64,000 nt of DNA from Dipteris shenzhenensis. Taxonomy: Eukaryota > Polypodiophyta > Polypodiopsida > Gleicheniales. A program made the translations under genes and the position numbers. The notes beneath the pieces are model-generated. The model did no database searches. It saw only the letters and a list, made by a program, of their open reading frames with translations, and had not been told where the DNA came from. Positions 31,860-43,159 of this stretch are shown piece after piece; position 1 is the stretch's first letter, and each line of letters opens with the position of its first letter. Where the stretch lies: the NCBI GenBank assembly GCA_047967505.1, contig CM106541.1; one strand, written 5' to 3'.

Positions 31860-33860
31860 CTTAGGGTTTATGAGTAACCTCTACCTTCAGAGCTCAGTGA
31901 ACACAATTGCAAGATGCTCTTGATGCTCCTCCTCATCTTTCAACAATACAATCATGTCATCAAAGAATGTACCCACGAAGGCTCCGTGGTCTCGAAAGAT
32001 CATGTCCATCATTTTTTATGATTGAAGGTGGCAGGAGCATTACTGAGTCCAAAATGCATAACCAAAAACTCATACAACCCGAAAGAAGTCCTGAACACTG
32101 TCTTATGCACATCCTCTAGATGTATGCGAACCTGATGGTACCCACTCTTCAAATCAATGCGGTTGAAAACAGCTCCCCCCTTCAACCTATCCACAGAATA
32201 TCATCTATCCTGGGTATAGGGAAGCGATTCTTAATGGTGATCTGATTCAAGGCACGGTAATCAATACACATAGAAAAGAACCATCCTTCTTCTGAACCAA
32301 TAGAACTGGAGAGCAATAAGGCGATGAACTTGGCTGAATCAGCCCCTTGTCCAAAAGTTCATTTACCTGACTCATGATCTCCTCTTGCTATGCCGCAGTA
32401 ACTCTGTGAGGTGGTCTATTGGGTGGACTACTGCCAGGTATGATGTCAATCCCATGGTCCTCTGGCCTTTCATGTGGAAGCTCACTAGGCAACTCATTAG
32501 AAAAGTAATCTAAAAATTAAGTTAGAAAAACAACACTTTGCTTTTCCAAATGGTAAACAATATGTTCTTCATTTACAGAGGATATCTCTCTAGCAAAAAC
32601 CATGTATGCAGAAATATGACTTTTCATTACAGAATTAATGGCAGAAGCTGTTACAACTAGGACAGACTCCCCATTTAATTTTGTGTCAATTACATGGGTA
32701 AGGGCTATCTCATCTCGAACCTTACCCCAAGCTCTACATAACTCAGTTTCCTCACCGTGGGCCTGCTCATCACTGATCACATTAGGCATCAATCCATCCA
32801 TGGTCTTTTGTTTCTTCCCCTTCTGATCACCTTTGCTTGCCTTAGCCTTCTCCTCATTCCACTTTGGGCAATCCCGAGACACATGACCTGGTTCTTTGCA
32901 TTTGAAACACTTCTTTTCCTCATAGAGGGTTCTCCGCTCCTTTAGACTCAAATATGCGGATGCCTTTTTATTGTTTTCTCGCCTCCCTACAACAAATGCA
33001 GCCTTCTGACAATTGCCCTTCTCTATTTTAGAAAATCGAAACTCTGTTTTCTTATTTTTGCCATCTTTCTTAGATTGCTACTTCTATCCAACTTTGAACC
33101 CTGAAGTCCTCCCCTGCATTAGAGCATATGCCATACTAGCATTCTTGATAAGCTCTCTCAGCTCCTTAGGTAGCCTGCAACAATATTTATCAACCTGCTC
33201 GGTGAAAGGAACAAGCTAGTAGGAGCTAACGAGCAACAAAGCTACACAAAACTTGCTATTATACTCCTCTAAATTACGGCAATTAATGGAATTCAGCTCA
33301 TGCCAAGCAGTCATAATATCAACTTCAAAAGTCGTGGTAAGCCATGTAGCCAAAAACACCTGCTTGAAACCTACCCATGCGTTTGGTGCAGTGTTTTGCA
33401 TAAGCATAGTGATCCACCATTGAAGTGCATTCCCCTTTAGAAAACTTGTAGGTCGGTGTACCTTGGATGATTTTGTGAAATTCCCTCATGTGTAGGCTGC
33501 ATCGAACTGCTGCCAAAAGGTCAAGGCCTTAAGTTTGTCTTGCACCCCACTGAATGTCTCAAATTTCACAGCTGCACCTGGCTCTTTAAAGTCCTTCAAC
33601 TTCCCTTGAGGTGCCAAATTGCCATAAATTAAAAGCACTATGCATGATTATGTACCTTTCTACCATCATGTCTCTTCCCAAATGCATCCACTCCATACAA
33701 ATGTATACGATTATGAATTTGGAATCTACGTCTTCTAATTTGCAACTCTGACTCCCATCTATGAGTAGTGGAGGAAATCTAGATGTCCCCTTCATAGACA
33801 ATACCAAGGATCTCTTCTCCTCTAAATACTTGTCAGAGATAAAAGTATTTTTCAAACTGC
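31860..33860 (-). pseudogene. Second Ty3/gypsy remnant: gag, zinc knuckle and partial reverse transcriptase
   Basis: On the minus strand, upstream frames 33855-33230 give gag (NAWVGFKQVFLATW, TAWHELNSINCRNLEEYN). A CCHC knuckle CFKCKEPGHVSRDC is at 32909-32868. The same frame runs on through TAA at about 32517 and TAG (a Gln position) into the pre-RT and [51 protein letters not shown], then after shifts [21 protein letters not shown] and FFDDMIVL (about 31968-31948), a common gypsy form of the YxDD box. About 110 residues separate the knuckle from the RT and contain no retropepsin motif, so the protease appears lost. The element converges tail-to-tail on the 31.4-kb LTR. Confidence 0.85.
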
Positions 33861-33869
33861 ATCATTTGG

Positions 33870-34640
33870 GACCAACATGCCTCACTCCATCGTGTATATA
33901 ATGTGACATAAAAAGATTAATGGGGGTGGAAAACCTCTCACATCCCTAAGCCTAGCCATGGTTTGAGCGAGCAATACCACTTGAAAATGAGATGGAATTT
34001 GAGTAGTGAAATCACCCTCGCTCTTTTGCTTTTGCTTTTATTTCCTCGCCTTGACTACTTTCTCTTCTTCTTTTGATTCTACCTCATTTAAATCATCCTC
34101 AATCAAATCATCATCATCACCAAAAGAAATAGTCTCCTTATTATCCAAACTCAACTCCAACAAATTGACATCTTGTTGAAATAGGTATTTATGAATCCAG
34201 AACATGAACTCGAAAGGGCTATTTGCACTATCTACAATGACAAAATGAATAGAGATAGAAGAGAAGAACTTACTCCATGTGCATCTTTGTCCAAACCCAT
34301 TTCTTTTTGTCCTTCTTTTCTCTCTACATGCTCCAAACTCTTATGTAAGGCTCACCTTCTTTTCTCTCAACATGCTCTAGCTCCTTGTCTCCTTCTTGAT
34401 CTCTATATCATGATTATTCTTGACTCCTACCGTAGTCTCCATTGCATGCTTGTGTGTAGACTTGATCATCACCATTCTATTAAATTTTTAATAATTATAT
34501 AATCATGTCTTAAAAACTAATTGCAACTATGCTTGAATCATGCAAAAGAATAGTGATTCAATTATTTCAAAATGAAACGCATGCTTCACTAAAGTGAAAT
34601 ATATTCTACACAAAAGAGTCAACTCAAACTTGTTTTACTG
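33870..34640. other. No recognised gene; likely 5' flank of the second gypsy remnant
   Basis: Minus-strand short frames (for example DDDLIEDDLNEVE-like acidic stretch near 34080-34160) may be the very N-terminus of gag, but no LTR or primer site was identified. Confidence 0.35.
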
Positions 34641-34643
34641 CTC

Positions 34644-34669
34644 TGTGTGTGTGTGTGTGTGTGTGTGTG
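34644..34669. repeat. (GT)n microsatellite
   Basis: Thirteen GT dinucleotides directly before the hairpin array. Confidence 0.97.
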
Positions 34670-34965
34670 GTCCCCTTCCCACATAGCTTGCCAGGGTGAG
34701 CCATGCTGGAGAGAAATACAAAAATGTCACCATAAACTTTATTAGCCCTCTAGCATAGCTCACCGATGAGCTATGTCCAAGGGGTGCCAGAGATGATTTT
34801 TGGAGACCCCCTTCAACATAGCTCACCGACAAGCTATGTCGAAGAGGGATTAAAAATTTCCTGCAAACTAGTTTTTTGTTCCCCCTCTAGCTTAGCTCGA
34901 CAGCGAGCTATATGGAGGATAATAATATTTTTCCTTCACACCTCTATGTCCCTCTCTCCCTCCCC

Positions 34966-34971
<6 letters not shown>

Positions 34972-35006
<35 letters not shown>

Positions 35007-35007
35007 A
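34972..35007. repeat. (CT)n microsatellite
   Basis: About 36 bases of CT with one TTT interruption, inside the hairpin array. Confidence 0.95.
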
Positions 35008-35449
35008 ATTTTAACTCATGAGACCCAACAATCATCTATCCAATTGTTGGACATCCCTTATACAATGGCAAATATTCATAGGGTATTTACATGTCTTTCA
35101 AGGATAGAACAAGGCTTGCGCGATGACAAGTAGCCAAAAATAGTTTAAAATTTCAGTATTTTAGAAATAGGCTTCTTTTACTCTACAATAACAAAGTAGA
35201 TCTACTAGATAAGAGCATAGAAATTGAGCAAAGATCTTTGCCCATTACTTAAATAAAAGAAAGCAAAGCAGATTGTATACCCCCACTAGCATAGCTCGCC
35301 GGTGAGCTATGTCGGAGGGGTGCCAAAACATAAAACAAAAATGATATTTGGAGACTCCTCTAACATAGATCATCGGTGAACTATGTGAGAGGGGTGCCAA
35401 CAAATGAAAGAGATATTATTTTTTGAGACCCCCTCTGGAGGGGTTATAA

Positions 35450-35452
<3 letters not shown>

Positions 35453-35540
<88 letters not shown>

Positions 35541-35551
35541 CCCCTCTCTCT

Positions 35552-35598
<47 letters not shown>
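35453..35598. repeat. Giant (CT)n microsatellite
   Basis: About 146 bases, pure CT for the first 80 and then with CCCC and CCCT interruptions (35536-35562), followed by degenerate CTTTCTCT to 35715. It lies within the hairpin array. Confidence 0.97.
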
Positions 35599-35602
<4 letters not shown>

Positions 35603-36599
35603 ACTTTTTTCTCTTTTTCTCTATGCTATGTCTCCTCTCTTTCTCACTGTCCCTCTCTTTTTCTTTCTCTCTCCTCTCTATCTCATTGCCCCTCTTTTTC
35701 TTTCTCTCTCTCTTAGTTTCTGCTACCCCTCCTACATAGCTCACCGGCAAGTTATGTTGGAGGGGGTTTTCTTAAATCTTGAATATGCCAAATGTCTTTG
35801 ACTCTCGAACTTCATTGAAAACCCAGCCCTTATCATCCACATATCCCCCCACAACGAATGCAGAAGCTCATGCTAGTGGCAATAAAGTTTTTTGCCAATA
35901 CTCATAATGTGAGACAAACTAGAACAAGAGCTTTTACTTGGGATGAATAGTGACTATGAAATGGGCACTAATGATCCTATGAGAGCATCCAATTCACAAA
36001 GAGAGATTTCCACAGTGTTGAATTAATGGGACGTTGGTTGATGTGTAGTCGGAGTGAAGCTCGAGACTGGAGAGTAATATTTTAGAGAGAATTCTTTGTA
36101 GATTTCTCTCTCGTTATGGGACTAAAGGTGTGGCAAGCGTCAAGGTGTGGTAAAGCGTCAAGAAGGAAGATATCCGCAAGTAATTGGCATTTCTTCTCCA
36201 AAGCTTCAATATTTATCCCAAGCTGCAATGAGCAGCTAGCCAAGACCGTGAGTCCCAACTGCCAAATTGAACTTCACTTACTTTGCCACAAAGATAATGT
36301 GTCCTGATCTTGCACTTGCCAACTCTCCGTTTGGCTGTTGAGTCACCTCTTTACTATCCTCTAGGCTCTCTGTGAGCACCTTGACATCCTGCAAATTTCA
36401 TACTTCAAGCACAAGCCTAGTGGAAGAACTTAAGACCAAGATGCAAATGATAAGACTCAAAGGGCTGCCAGGAATCCCATGTTCTTGAATCCAAAAAATT
36501 AACACCTCCACCTTGCATAGGTAGTCGGTGAGCTATGCATGGAGGGGGTATTTTTTAATCCCCTCTTTGCATAGCTCGCCGGCGAGCTATGCCAGGAGG

Positions 36600-37860
36600 G
36601 GCAGAAAAAACATTTGGTATGCCATGATGGAAGGATGAGAGAAGAGCTCTTATATATTTGAATCGATGATTCAACGACTTGTGAGTAGAAGCTAGTGATT
36701 CGACGACCATGTACTTGTATAGGCAACTTCAAGGGAGAGAGCTTGGATGTAGCTATGTAGAGAGAGAGGTAGTTTGGCATTCGGGTAGATAGGTAGTGAG
36801 CTTGGAAGATAACACTAGACAAAAACGTAGTTTGATAGCATAGAGAAACGTAGACATGTACAAAGCCACTTTCCAAATGCTCGCCACCCACTATTCTATC
36901 CGTAGCCAATATCCAAAAGATTGCCAGCCTTCTTGCTATTCTGTTCACAACTACCTTCCTTCTTTTTGCTTGCTCGTGATCTACTTGTGCTCCTCAAGTG
37001 TAATAAATTCGCCAAACTAATCATGGAAGAGGAGATACTAGAGCGGGAGACTGTTAACAATTTTCCATATTGGAAACGTAGAGATACAGTTTGGCAGCAT
37101 ATAGATGTAGTTTGGCAGTGTAGTTTGGTAGCATGGAGACAGAGAGGTAGGGAGGGAGCTTGATAGTGTAGAGAAACGTAGAGAGGGAGCTTGATAGTGA
37201 GGTAGGGACTGGAAACATGGAAACAAATAGAGCGTTAGGATAGGGAGTGAATTATAAAAGAAACAAAGAGTGATTTGGGATAGGGAGTGGAGTCAGGAGT
37301 ATTGGAGCTCGAAACCTAGAGAGAAAGAAGCGATGGGAAGAGAGAGAATGATAGGAAGAGTGAGAAAGAAGCTAAGAGAGAGAAAGATAGGAAGAGAGAG
37401 AGAAGGAAGCAAACAGAGAAGCATGGGATAGGGAGAGAAGCAAGAAGCATAGGATAGGGACATAAGCATAGGATAGGGAGAGGAAGCAAGAAGAGAGAGG
37501 AAGCAAGAAGAGAGAGGAAGCGATAAAGCCGGGAAAAATAACCATTGAAAGTGACGAGTTAGTATCTTTTTGGTTAAAGAGAGAGTTGGTTAAAGAGAGA
37601 GTGGGTTTAGGGGTTCTTCATTTTGCAAGCTTCATTGCAACTTCTCTTTTTCACGCTCTTCCATTCTCACTAGGTAGTGTTAAGCCAGCTCACAGCATTG
37701 CTAAGCCAAGCTGATGTTCTTTCCTTATTATACCGAGTAAGGAGATGCTATTTCAAAATTTAAAATGCTTCATTGTAGAACATTCTTTGTCCTTGCAAGC
37801 GTAAGTAGAAGGTGAAAGCTCTTACAATCTTAATCCCAAAGAGGAGGTGGGTCATGGTAA
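36600..37860. repeat. Purine-biased spacer with GTAGTTTGGCAG and GGAAGAGAGAG minisatellite units
   Basis: GTAGTTTGG(C/T)A occurs at 36765, 36828, 37085, 37107 and 37122, and GAGGGAGCTTGATAGTG at 37152 and 37183. From 37310 to 37530 GGATAGGGA and GGAAGAGAGAG repeats dominate. A near repeat of GTTGGTTAAAGAGAGAG is at 37575-37600. No gene seen. Confidence 0.6.
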
Positions 37861-39700
37861 ACAAAAGATCTTTGACTTATGAGATGATCATTATGATGAG
37901 AAGGACCATTTTGAGAGTCTAAGTTGCTTGCCTTCATTCACATCAAGAATAACAAGCCTGCCAAGTTGGATACTCCAGTTCTACATTTGGACACCTTGAT
38001 TAGGGGATTGCCACTAAAGAACAAATTACAAAATGGGATGAGAGATATAATTCATGTACAAGAACTTCCACCTATGTATGATGGTGACTATATTTTTGAC
38101 TTGGTCTATGAGTAGAATGGAGCAAAGCAAAGATGGCCATCCATGGGTCTGATACAAGACTACAAGTATATCAGGATGTGAGACTGTCAGTTTGTGGGGG
38201 ATCATTTCTTTGCGACAATGTAGATTGTGGTTTTGTTAAGTTGAAGCAAAAAACAAAATACCATTGATTGGAAAGTGAGATTTCATATTCCATGTTTTAA
38301 GCATAGGATGAAAAGGGTACATGGAGGATTTTGTTGCTTTCATTGCAATGAGAGGCCATTACGTGAATTGGAATGTGCATCAAAGATATATTATTGTATC
38401 CCAAGTACACAAGGCTTGTTGTTCACTTGGGCTGCCATAGTCATGAAGTGGAAATGGAAGAATGTAGCGAGAATGTCAAAATCATGAGAAACTTGCTGGA
38501 GGATTATGTTGAAAAGCTCCTTAGAGTAGGATAACAACGGTTCGTGACAAAGGTGGCTATGGATATAATACTAAATAGCCTAATCTCTGTAGGTGATGAC
38601 AATGTCACAAAGTTGATGGACAATGGGAAATCAAAGGAGGTATGTGGGACTTTGATGTTCTTTGGATAGAGACGATTAGGGTTGCTTCAAATCCAGCTGA
38701 TGATTCAATTGATTCTATTTTGAAGCTAAAAGCAAAGTGTCAGTAAGAATACTTCCATGCTTCCTTGTTTCTTGGCCAATTAATGGATACTACCAATGAG
38801 CGATGTTGCATTTTTAAAATGTCCACTACTGGAGTGGAATCAGGTGTTGATTTAGTTATTGAAAAGGATGCAAAAAGAAGCCTAGATTTGCAACATTCGT
38901 GGGTGTGATTTGATCATGTGACAAGGGTATGTGGGTTGTCGACAATGGCAACACATGTGTATGAACCAAGGTATACACATTGAACACCCTTAATTTGATT
39001 TGAAATTAACTTTTTGGATGATGTTAAATCACCTTTTATTGTTGCAATATTCAAACTCTACAAACACTAGCCATTTGTGACATGAAAGTAGAAGACTCAA
39101 TAGCCTAAATAAAATATTGGGAGACATTAAATCTTGTGATAAGAAACCATGGTGTGATGGATGTTCAATTCCATGGCTTCATGGAAGATGAGGCCATGGC
39201 AGATTGAAATGCACTTCGGCAAGTATCTGGAAACTTTAAGGATCAAACTACATCGTTGGTGGGTAGGAAAAGAAGTTGCTTGTTTCATTTTAAAGATATT
39301 TTACTAAAGCATATAAAGCAATGTATAGTTGTGGAAGAGAGACATTGGCATACAAAACTGTGCAAGTCATGGAGAAATGCAGAGCATGAAGAAGATGTAA
39401 AGGCAAGATACAATCAAAGCCTTCTGGTGAATTGGTGTCGCATATATCCAATAATTGTCTACCTTGGATAGCTGGCTATCAAGGTGGCATGTAAGATATT
39501 CTCATTGGGGACCATACATGAATGCAATAAGTATCAAATCATGGAGGAACATATCTTAAAGATTTTTTAGATTAGCTTGTTTTGAAATGAGTTATCATGC
39601 ATATGCTAATGTGGCCAGTGATGGGAATGTATTTTTTAATGAAATCATGCTACTTGTCGAGTTACGGGAGGGGAAGGGCTAGATTTTATTTGGAGTGATG
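37860..39700 (+). pseudogene. Decayed transposase-like gene of an unnamed plant multicopy family
   Basis: Across several frames the plus strand retains, in order: LDTLIRGLPLKNKLQNGMRD and LPPMYDGDYIFDLVYE (37950-38115), GGFCCFHCNERPLRELEC and KIYYCIPST (38310-38410; two Cys pairs of a possible zinc finger), CHLGCHSHEVEMEEC after a shift, FDHVTRV and STMATHVYEPRY (38910-38970), a GT-AG intron-like gap, CDMKVED (39080), VQFHGFMEDEAMAD (39160-39210), then GRKRSCLFHFKDILLKH and a long basic helix (39259-39470). I recall proteins with this motif order as multicopy hypothetical or MULE-like genes in early-diverging land plants, but cannot name the family with certainty. It has many stops and shifts and is not functional. 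Confidence 0.45.
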
Positions 39701-39739
39701 TATAGCTAGCTACTAGCTATATTTTTATAGGTTTAAAAA

Positions 39740-40438
39740 CTCGCAAGAAAAAAACTCGCTAAGTGCCAAGGCCCCAACTTAGTAGAAACACGTGGGCTAG
39801 AGTCTAACCTTGGTGAGGTAACCAAGTTTGAGCCGGAGCACCCATTACCTCTAAGAGTCCATTCCCGCGTAGCTTCGCCGTAGTATAAATGCCAAAAACG
39901 GGTGTATTTCTTCTTCACTTGCAAGGTTCCCATGAACGGCTGTGATCATCACGGTGGCAATACACTACTCCGGTGGAGAGAGAGGATTTGGCTCTCCACC
40001 CAGGCATTACGAGGCGTGTGCTGGTGTTATTCTTTTGCAGCCAATGGTGTTTCAAGTCTTCTCAGAGTAGTGCATCTTCCAAGTGTTTTTTTTCTTTTAG
40101 ACGTGCGGGGTCCGTCTAAGCGTTAAATGTTTGGAATGAAAGCTGGCCCGGAGTGGTAACCATTGCCCACCAATGCCGAGCAATGCTCATAAATGCTCAC
40201 GGAGCAAGGCTGAGAGCTGCGTGGGAACCTCGTCTAAGGAGGCACAAACCGTGGTGAGGGAACCTGGTAAAAAAACTCTTGGGCCAGAGTCTAACCTAAC
40301 CTTGGTAAGACAAGGAGGGAGCATCTTCCTTGATGTTTGTTGTATAGAGAGGTGAGCTGGGCACTTGTAATTTGCGAGTAGTTCTCAATGACCTGCACGC
40401 AAGCCAAGCATGAGAGAGCTTCCCCGGTGACATTCCAG
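39740..40438 (+). promoter_or_regulatory. Putative VPS29 promoter and 5' UTR
   Basis: A TATA-like TATAAAT sits at 39884-39890. GGGC(T/C)AGAGTCTAACC is repeated at 39791 and 40282. No transposon protein was found between here and the VPS29 ATG. The exact transcript start cannot be read from sequence; placement is by context only. Confidence 0.3.
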
Positions 40439-40600
40439 GTAAATTCTCCTTTCCTTTTTCTCAGATCTCATTTCTCATGGTTTCTTCCCCCCCTTTGATT
40501 ACACTAGTTTCGCTATCCAGCCTTTTGCTTTGCACAGTTTCTTTGGACACTTCTTTGCCGTACTAATCCCCTTGGAATTATTCCAGTTGCCTATTGACAG
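40439..40600 (+). other. Putative 5'-UTR intron of VPS29
   Basis: CATTCCAG/GTAAATTC at 40439 is a strong donor, and a pyrimidine-rich stretch ending CTATTGACAG at 40600 is a plausible acceptor, 38 bases before the ATG. Introns in 5' leaders are common in plant housekeeping genes. Confidence 0.4.
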
Positions 40601-40638
40601 TGCCTTGAGATTCACCTAGACGTCCGGTTTTGCACGCA

Positions 40639-41634
40639 ATGGTCCTCGTGCTAGCGCTTGGTGACTTGCATATTCCTCACAGGGCACCGGATTTGCCAGT
40701 CAAGTTCAAGTCGATGCTCGTACCCGGAAAAATTCAGCATATAGTGAGCCCGGGAAATTTGTGCATTAAGGTTACACGATCTGCCTTTTGATCTGGTTAC
40801 CCTTTCTCTTCTTTTTGAGTTTATGAACTAGCGATTCATGAAAGTGAACATCTGTCTTCAGGAAGTTTACGATTACTTGAAGAGCCTTTGCGCCGACGTG
40901 CATGTTGCAAAAGGAGAGTATGACGAAGATTCTCGGTATCCTGAGACCAAAGTGCTGACTATTGGTTCTTTCAAGCTAGGCATCTGCCATGGCCATCAGG
41001 TCTGCTCAGATCTCTTTTTTTAGAATAAAAATTTATGCTTCGTGTTTTTGCTGTATTCGAGTAGAAAGTTTTCTATTCTTCTAAGATCATGCCACATACA
41101 GACATAACCGTCTCAGAAACACAAATTTACAATTGTGAAATCGGCAAAACGTTTGACTTTTTGAGACATGATTTGACCACGATTGTATGCGTTCTATTTA
41201 TTTATCCATTGGGTACTGACAATATTATCCAAAAGTCTCAAAAAAATTCAGAACTGAAGTGAAAGCTGTGCCTCCCAAAAAAATGTATCGGATTGGGCAT
41301 GATAATTTCGAGTTTTGGTCAATGATTTGTGCATGTGAAGGTCATTCCTTGGGGAGATCTTGATTCTTTGGCAATGCTTCAGCGCCAACTAGATGTCGAT
41401 ATACTTATCACAGGCCATACACATCAGTTTAAAGCATACAAACATGAAGGAGGGGTAATTATCAACCCTGGTTCTGGAACAGGCGCTTACAGCAGTATCA
41501 CATATGATGTGAACCCTAGTTTTGTCTTGATGGATATTGATGCTTTGAGAGTCGTCGTTTATGTTTACGAGCTTATTGAAGGGGAAGTGAAAGTTGACAA
41601 AATTGACTTTAAAAAGGCACAGCCAGCCAACTGA
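40639..41634 (+). CDS. VPS29: Vacuolar protein sorting-associated protein 29 (retromer subunit)
   Basis: VPS29 is the metallophosphoesterase-fold subunit of the retromer core (with VPS35 and VPS26), which recycles sorting receptors from endosomes. Three exons: 40639-40770, 40862-40999 and 41341-41634, all phase 0 with GT-AG introns of 91 and 341 bases. Together they encode 187 residues, about the plant norm (about 190). It begins [15 protein letters not shown] and includes [60 protein letters not shown] and [20 protein letters not shown]. The pocket residues Asp9, His11, Asn40, His87, His116 and His118 are in place. In eukaryotic VPS29 the pocket has little catalytic activity and serves protein contacts. 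One oddity is VSPGN where most orthologues have ICTGN. No lesion was found, so it is probably functional. Confidence 0.95.
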
Positions 41635-41756
41635 ATATTGGAAGGTGGACCTTTGTAATGCTGCCTGATGTTCTCATGCTTGTATTGGTTGTACCTAAAA
41701 ACATTTGATACGTTTTACCGCTGCTACTTCTTTCTTTCCCAATCAACCTTTTGATG

Positions 41757-41887
41757 CAAGACAGTCACATAATTTCTGAGAGTTTTATAGTGTATACAAA
41801 TCTGCTTGTTGGAGCAGTTTCGTAAGACAATCACATAATTTCTGAGAGTTCTAATATATTAGTTTATACAAATCTGCTTGTTTAAGC
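41757..41887. repeat. Tandem duplication, about 67-bp period, in the VPS29 3' flank
   Basis: AAGACA(G/A)TCACATAATTTC..GAGAGTT..TATACAAATCTGCTTGTT occurs at about 41757-41812 and 41824-41882 with an extra AATATATTAG in the second copy. Confidence 0.88.
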
Positions 41888-41937
41888 TGCTGCTTGCTTT
41901 TGGAAGTACAGGGTCAATGCCCCGAAGTTCAGGGGCT

Positions 41938-42976
41938 TGACATAGGATTGTGGGTAGATGTACCACTAGGGGGATGGCTGAGGCTGTCATGTGGGTAGCA
42001 AAATGGCTGCCACGTGGACAGCAGACAGAGACGTTGCTTAGGGTTCATTTGGGGCAGCCCAAAAAGTCACCAAAGACTGCCTTAGTGGTGTGGCTGTGGG
42101 GCTGGAAAGAGCCCATCCATGAGCCCACACGGATGGCACAAGATCTGCAACAGTGCGCAGCAAGAAAAGGGCTGTGGCATGGAGTAGCTGGTCGGCAGCA
42201 GTAGCAGGATCAAGGGCTGTGGCAGTGCATAGCTTGTCGGCAGCAGCAGCAGCAGCAGGATCAGGTACAACAGCATGTACAGATCTGGAACAGGTACAAC
42301 AGCAGGTTGAGGGCCAGCCACAGGAGCAGTAGCAAAGGCTGCAAAAGGGCATGTCTTATAGGGGCAGGAGACAAGGGCCAGTCGGCCTGTTTGGAAGGGC
42401 TTCCTACCCTAGGAAGGGGGCCAAAATAACTTGACAGACCTTGGACTAGGCTGCTTCCAGAGCAGCCAGAAGGAGCCTAGGAGTCTTCTCAGCCTGCAGA
42501 TTGACTCATCTGAGCGAAAAGCATTGAGAGTACCACATCAATGGAGTACCTTGCAGGAACACCAGTCCCGGACACTTTGCGGCATGACTTACAGCTGTAG
42601 GAGAGCACATGGGCTGCATTAGAGGGAGCTTTGTCTGCAGTACACATCAGAGCATACTTTTGCAGGATGGCTCAGCCTTGAGCAGCTACTGAAGCCTACA
42701 CAGGCGCGTGGCAGAAGAGGATTTAGAGGGTGCAGCAAAGAGAGCCTCATTTTGGTACCTTACCTCATCTAGAGGTGTGGGTACATGTGTTGGCCAGTTT
42801 TTGTACATGATTTTTACCTATATATGTATATTGTTTTGGCTGTACATCTGACTTCTCTTTCAAATCTGAGTTGCCCTCTTTACATTTAAGTAAGCACATG
42901 TATTTGAGTATCTTGTGATCTTGCTGCGTGGTGGGAATTGGCCTTTAGCGAGCAACTGCCCTGTATTTTTTCTACA
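41938..42976 (+). repeat. 5' LTR of a non-autonomous Ty1/copia element
   Basis: This ~1.04-kb block matches 44958-45889 (CATAGGATT, GGCTGCCAC(G/A)TGGACAGCAG, TTTGGGGCAGCCCAAA, CTTGAGCAGCTACTGAAGCCTACACAG, TGTTGGC(C/A)A, ending TATTTTTTCTACA) in the same orientation. A (CAG)6 tract at 42241-42258 and flanking AGC-rich DNA are expanded relative to the other copy. The right end at 42976 is fixed by the primer-binding site. The left end is approximate because weak similarity continues a few bases further. Confidence 0.8.
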
Positions 42977-42989
42977 TGGTCTCAAAGCC
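42977..42989 (+). other. Primer-binding site of the copia element
   Basis: TGGTCTCAAAGCC directly follows the LTR and resembles TGGTATCAGAGC, the initiator-Met-tRNA-type site usual in plant Ty1/copia elements, with two changes. Confidence 0.6.
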
Positions 42990-43159
42990 AAAGGTTTCAG
43001 GGATAGCCTTGCTCGTGACTAGATGCCTAGGAGATCGGAGACCAAGAACCTTCTCCAAACTGAAGGGTGGAGACCTTGCCGAGGAGAAAGGAGCTGTCAC
43101 ATTCAGGATGTTTGTGTGGCTTGCAATTAGTGCAGATCAGGTCAAAAGACTCCACATCC

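Larger units (their letters stand above)
34681..36591. repeat. Array of nine CATAGCTC..GAGCTATG hairpins
   Basis: A 22-base palindromic core, CATAGCTCGCC followed by its reverse complement, recurs at 34681, 34754, 34817, 34891, 35290, 35364, 35735, 36516 and 36570 (start positions). The last is a perfect palindrome. The others have one to five changes, often paired or G-T tolerant. Most are framed by CCCCCTC on the left and GAGGGG(GTGCC) on the right, which extends the stem. Some spacers also repeat (GATATTTGGAGAC). The array is split by CT tracts. No coding frame spans it. Confidence 0.85.

Noticed and set aside
35370-35739. Long Ser-Leu or Arg-Glu open frames over CT/GA tracts (also at 5.8, 9.0, 10.2, 18.4 and 21.0 kb)
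   Set aside because: They are translations of dinucleotide repeats open in several frames on both strands.
34681-36591. CRISPR-like array of repeats and spacers
   Set aside because: Repeats are palindromic and imperfect, spacing is irregular (about 60 to 780 bases), spacers partly repeat, and the context is a plant nuclear genome.
40639-41634. VPS29 as a processed pseudogene
   Set aside because: It has GT-AG introns in phase and all pocket residues, and no poly(A) tail or flanking duplication was seen.
42038-42352. Leu/Ala-rich frames across the CAG-rich part of a copia LTR
   Set aside because: They lie within an LTR, are driven by the CAG repeat, and are not kept in the other LTR.
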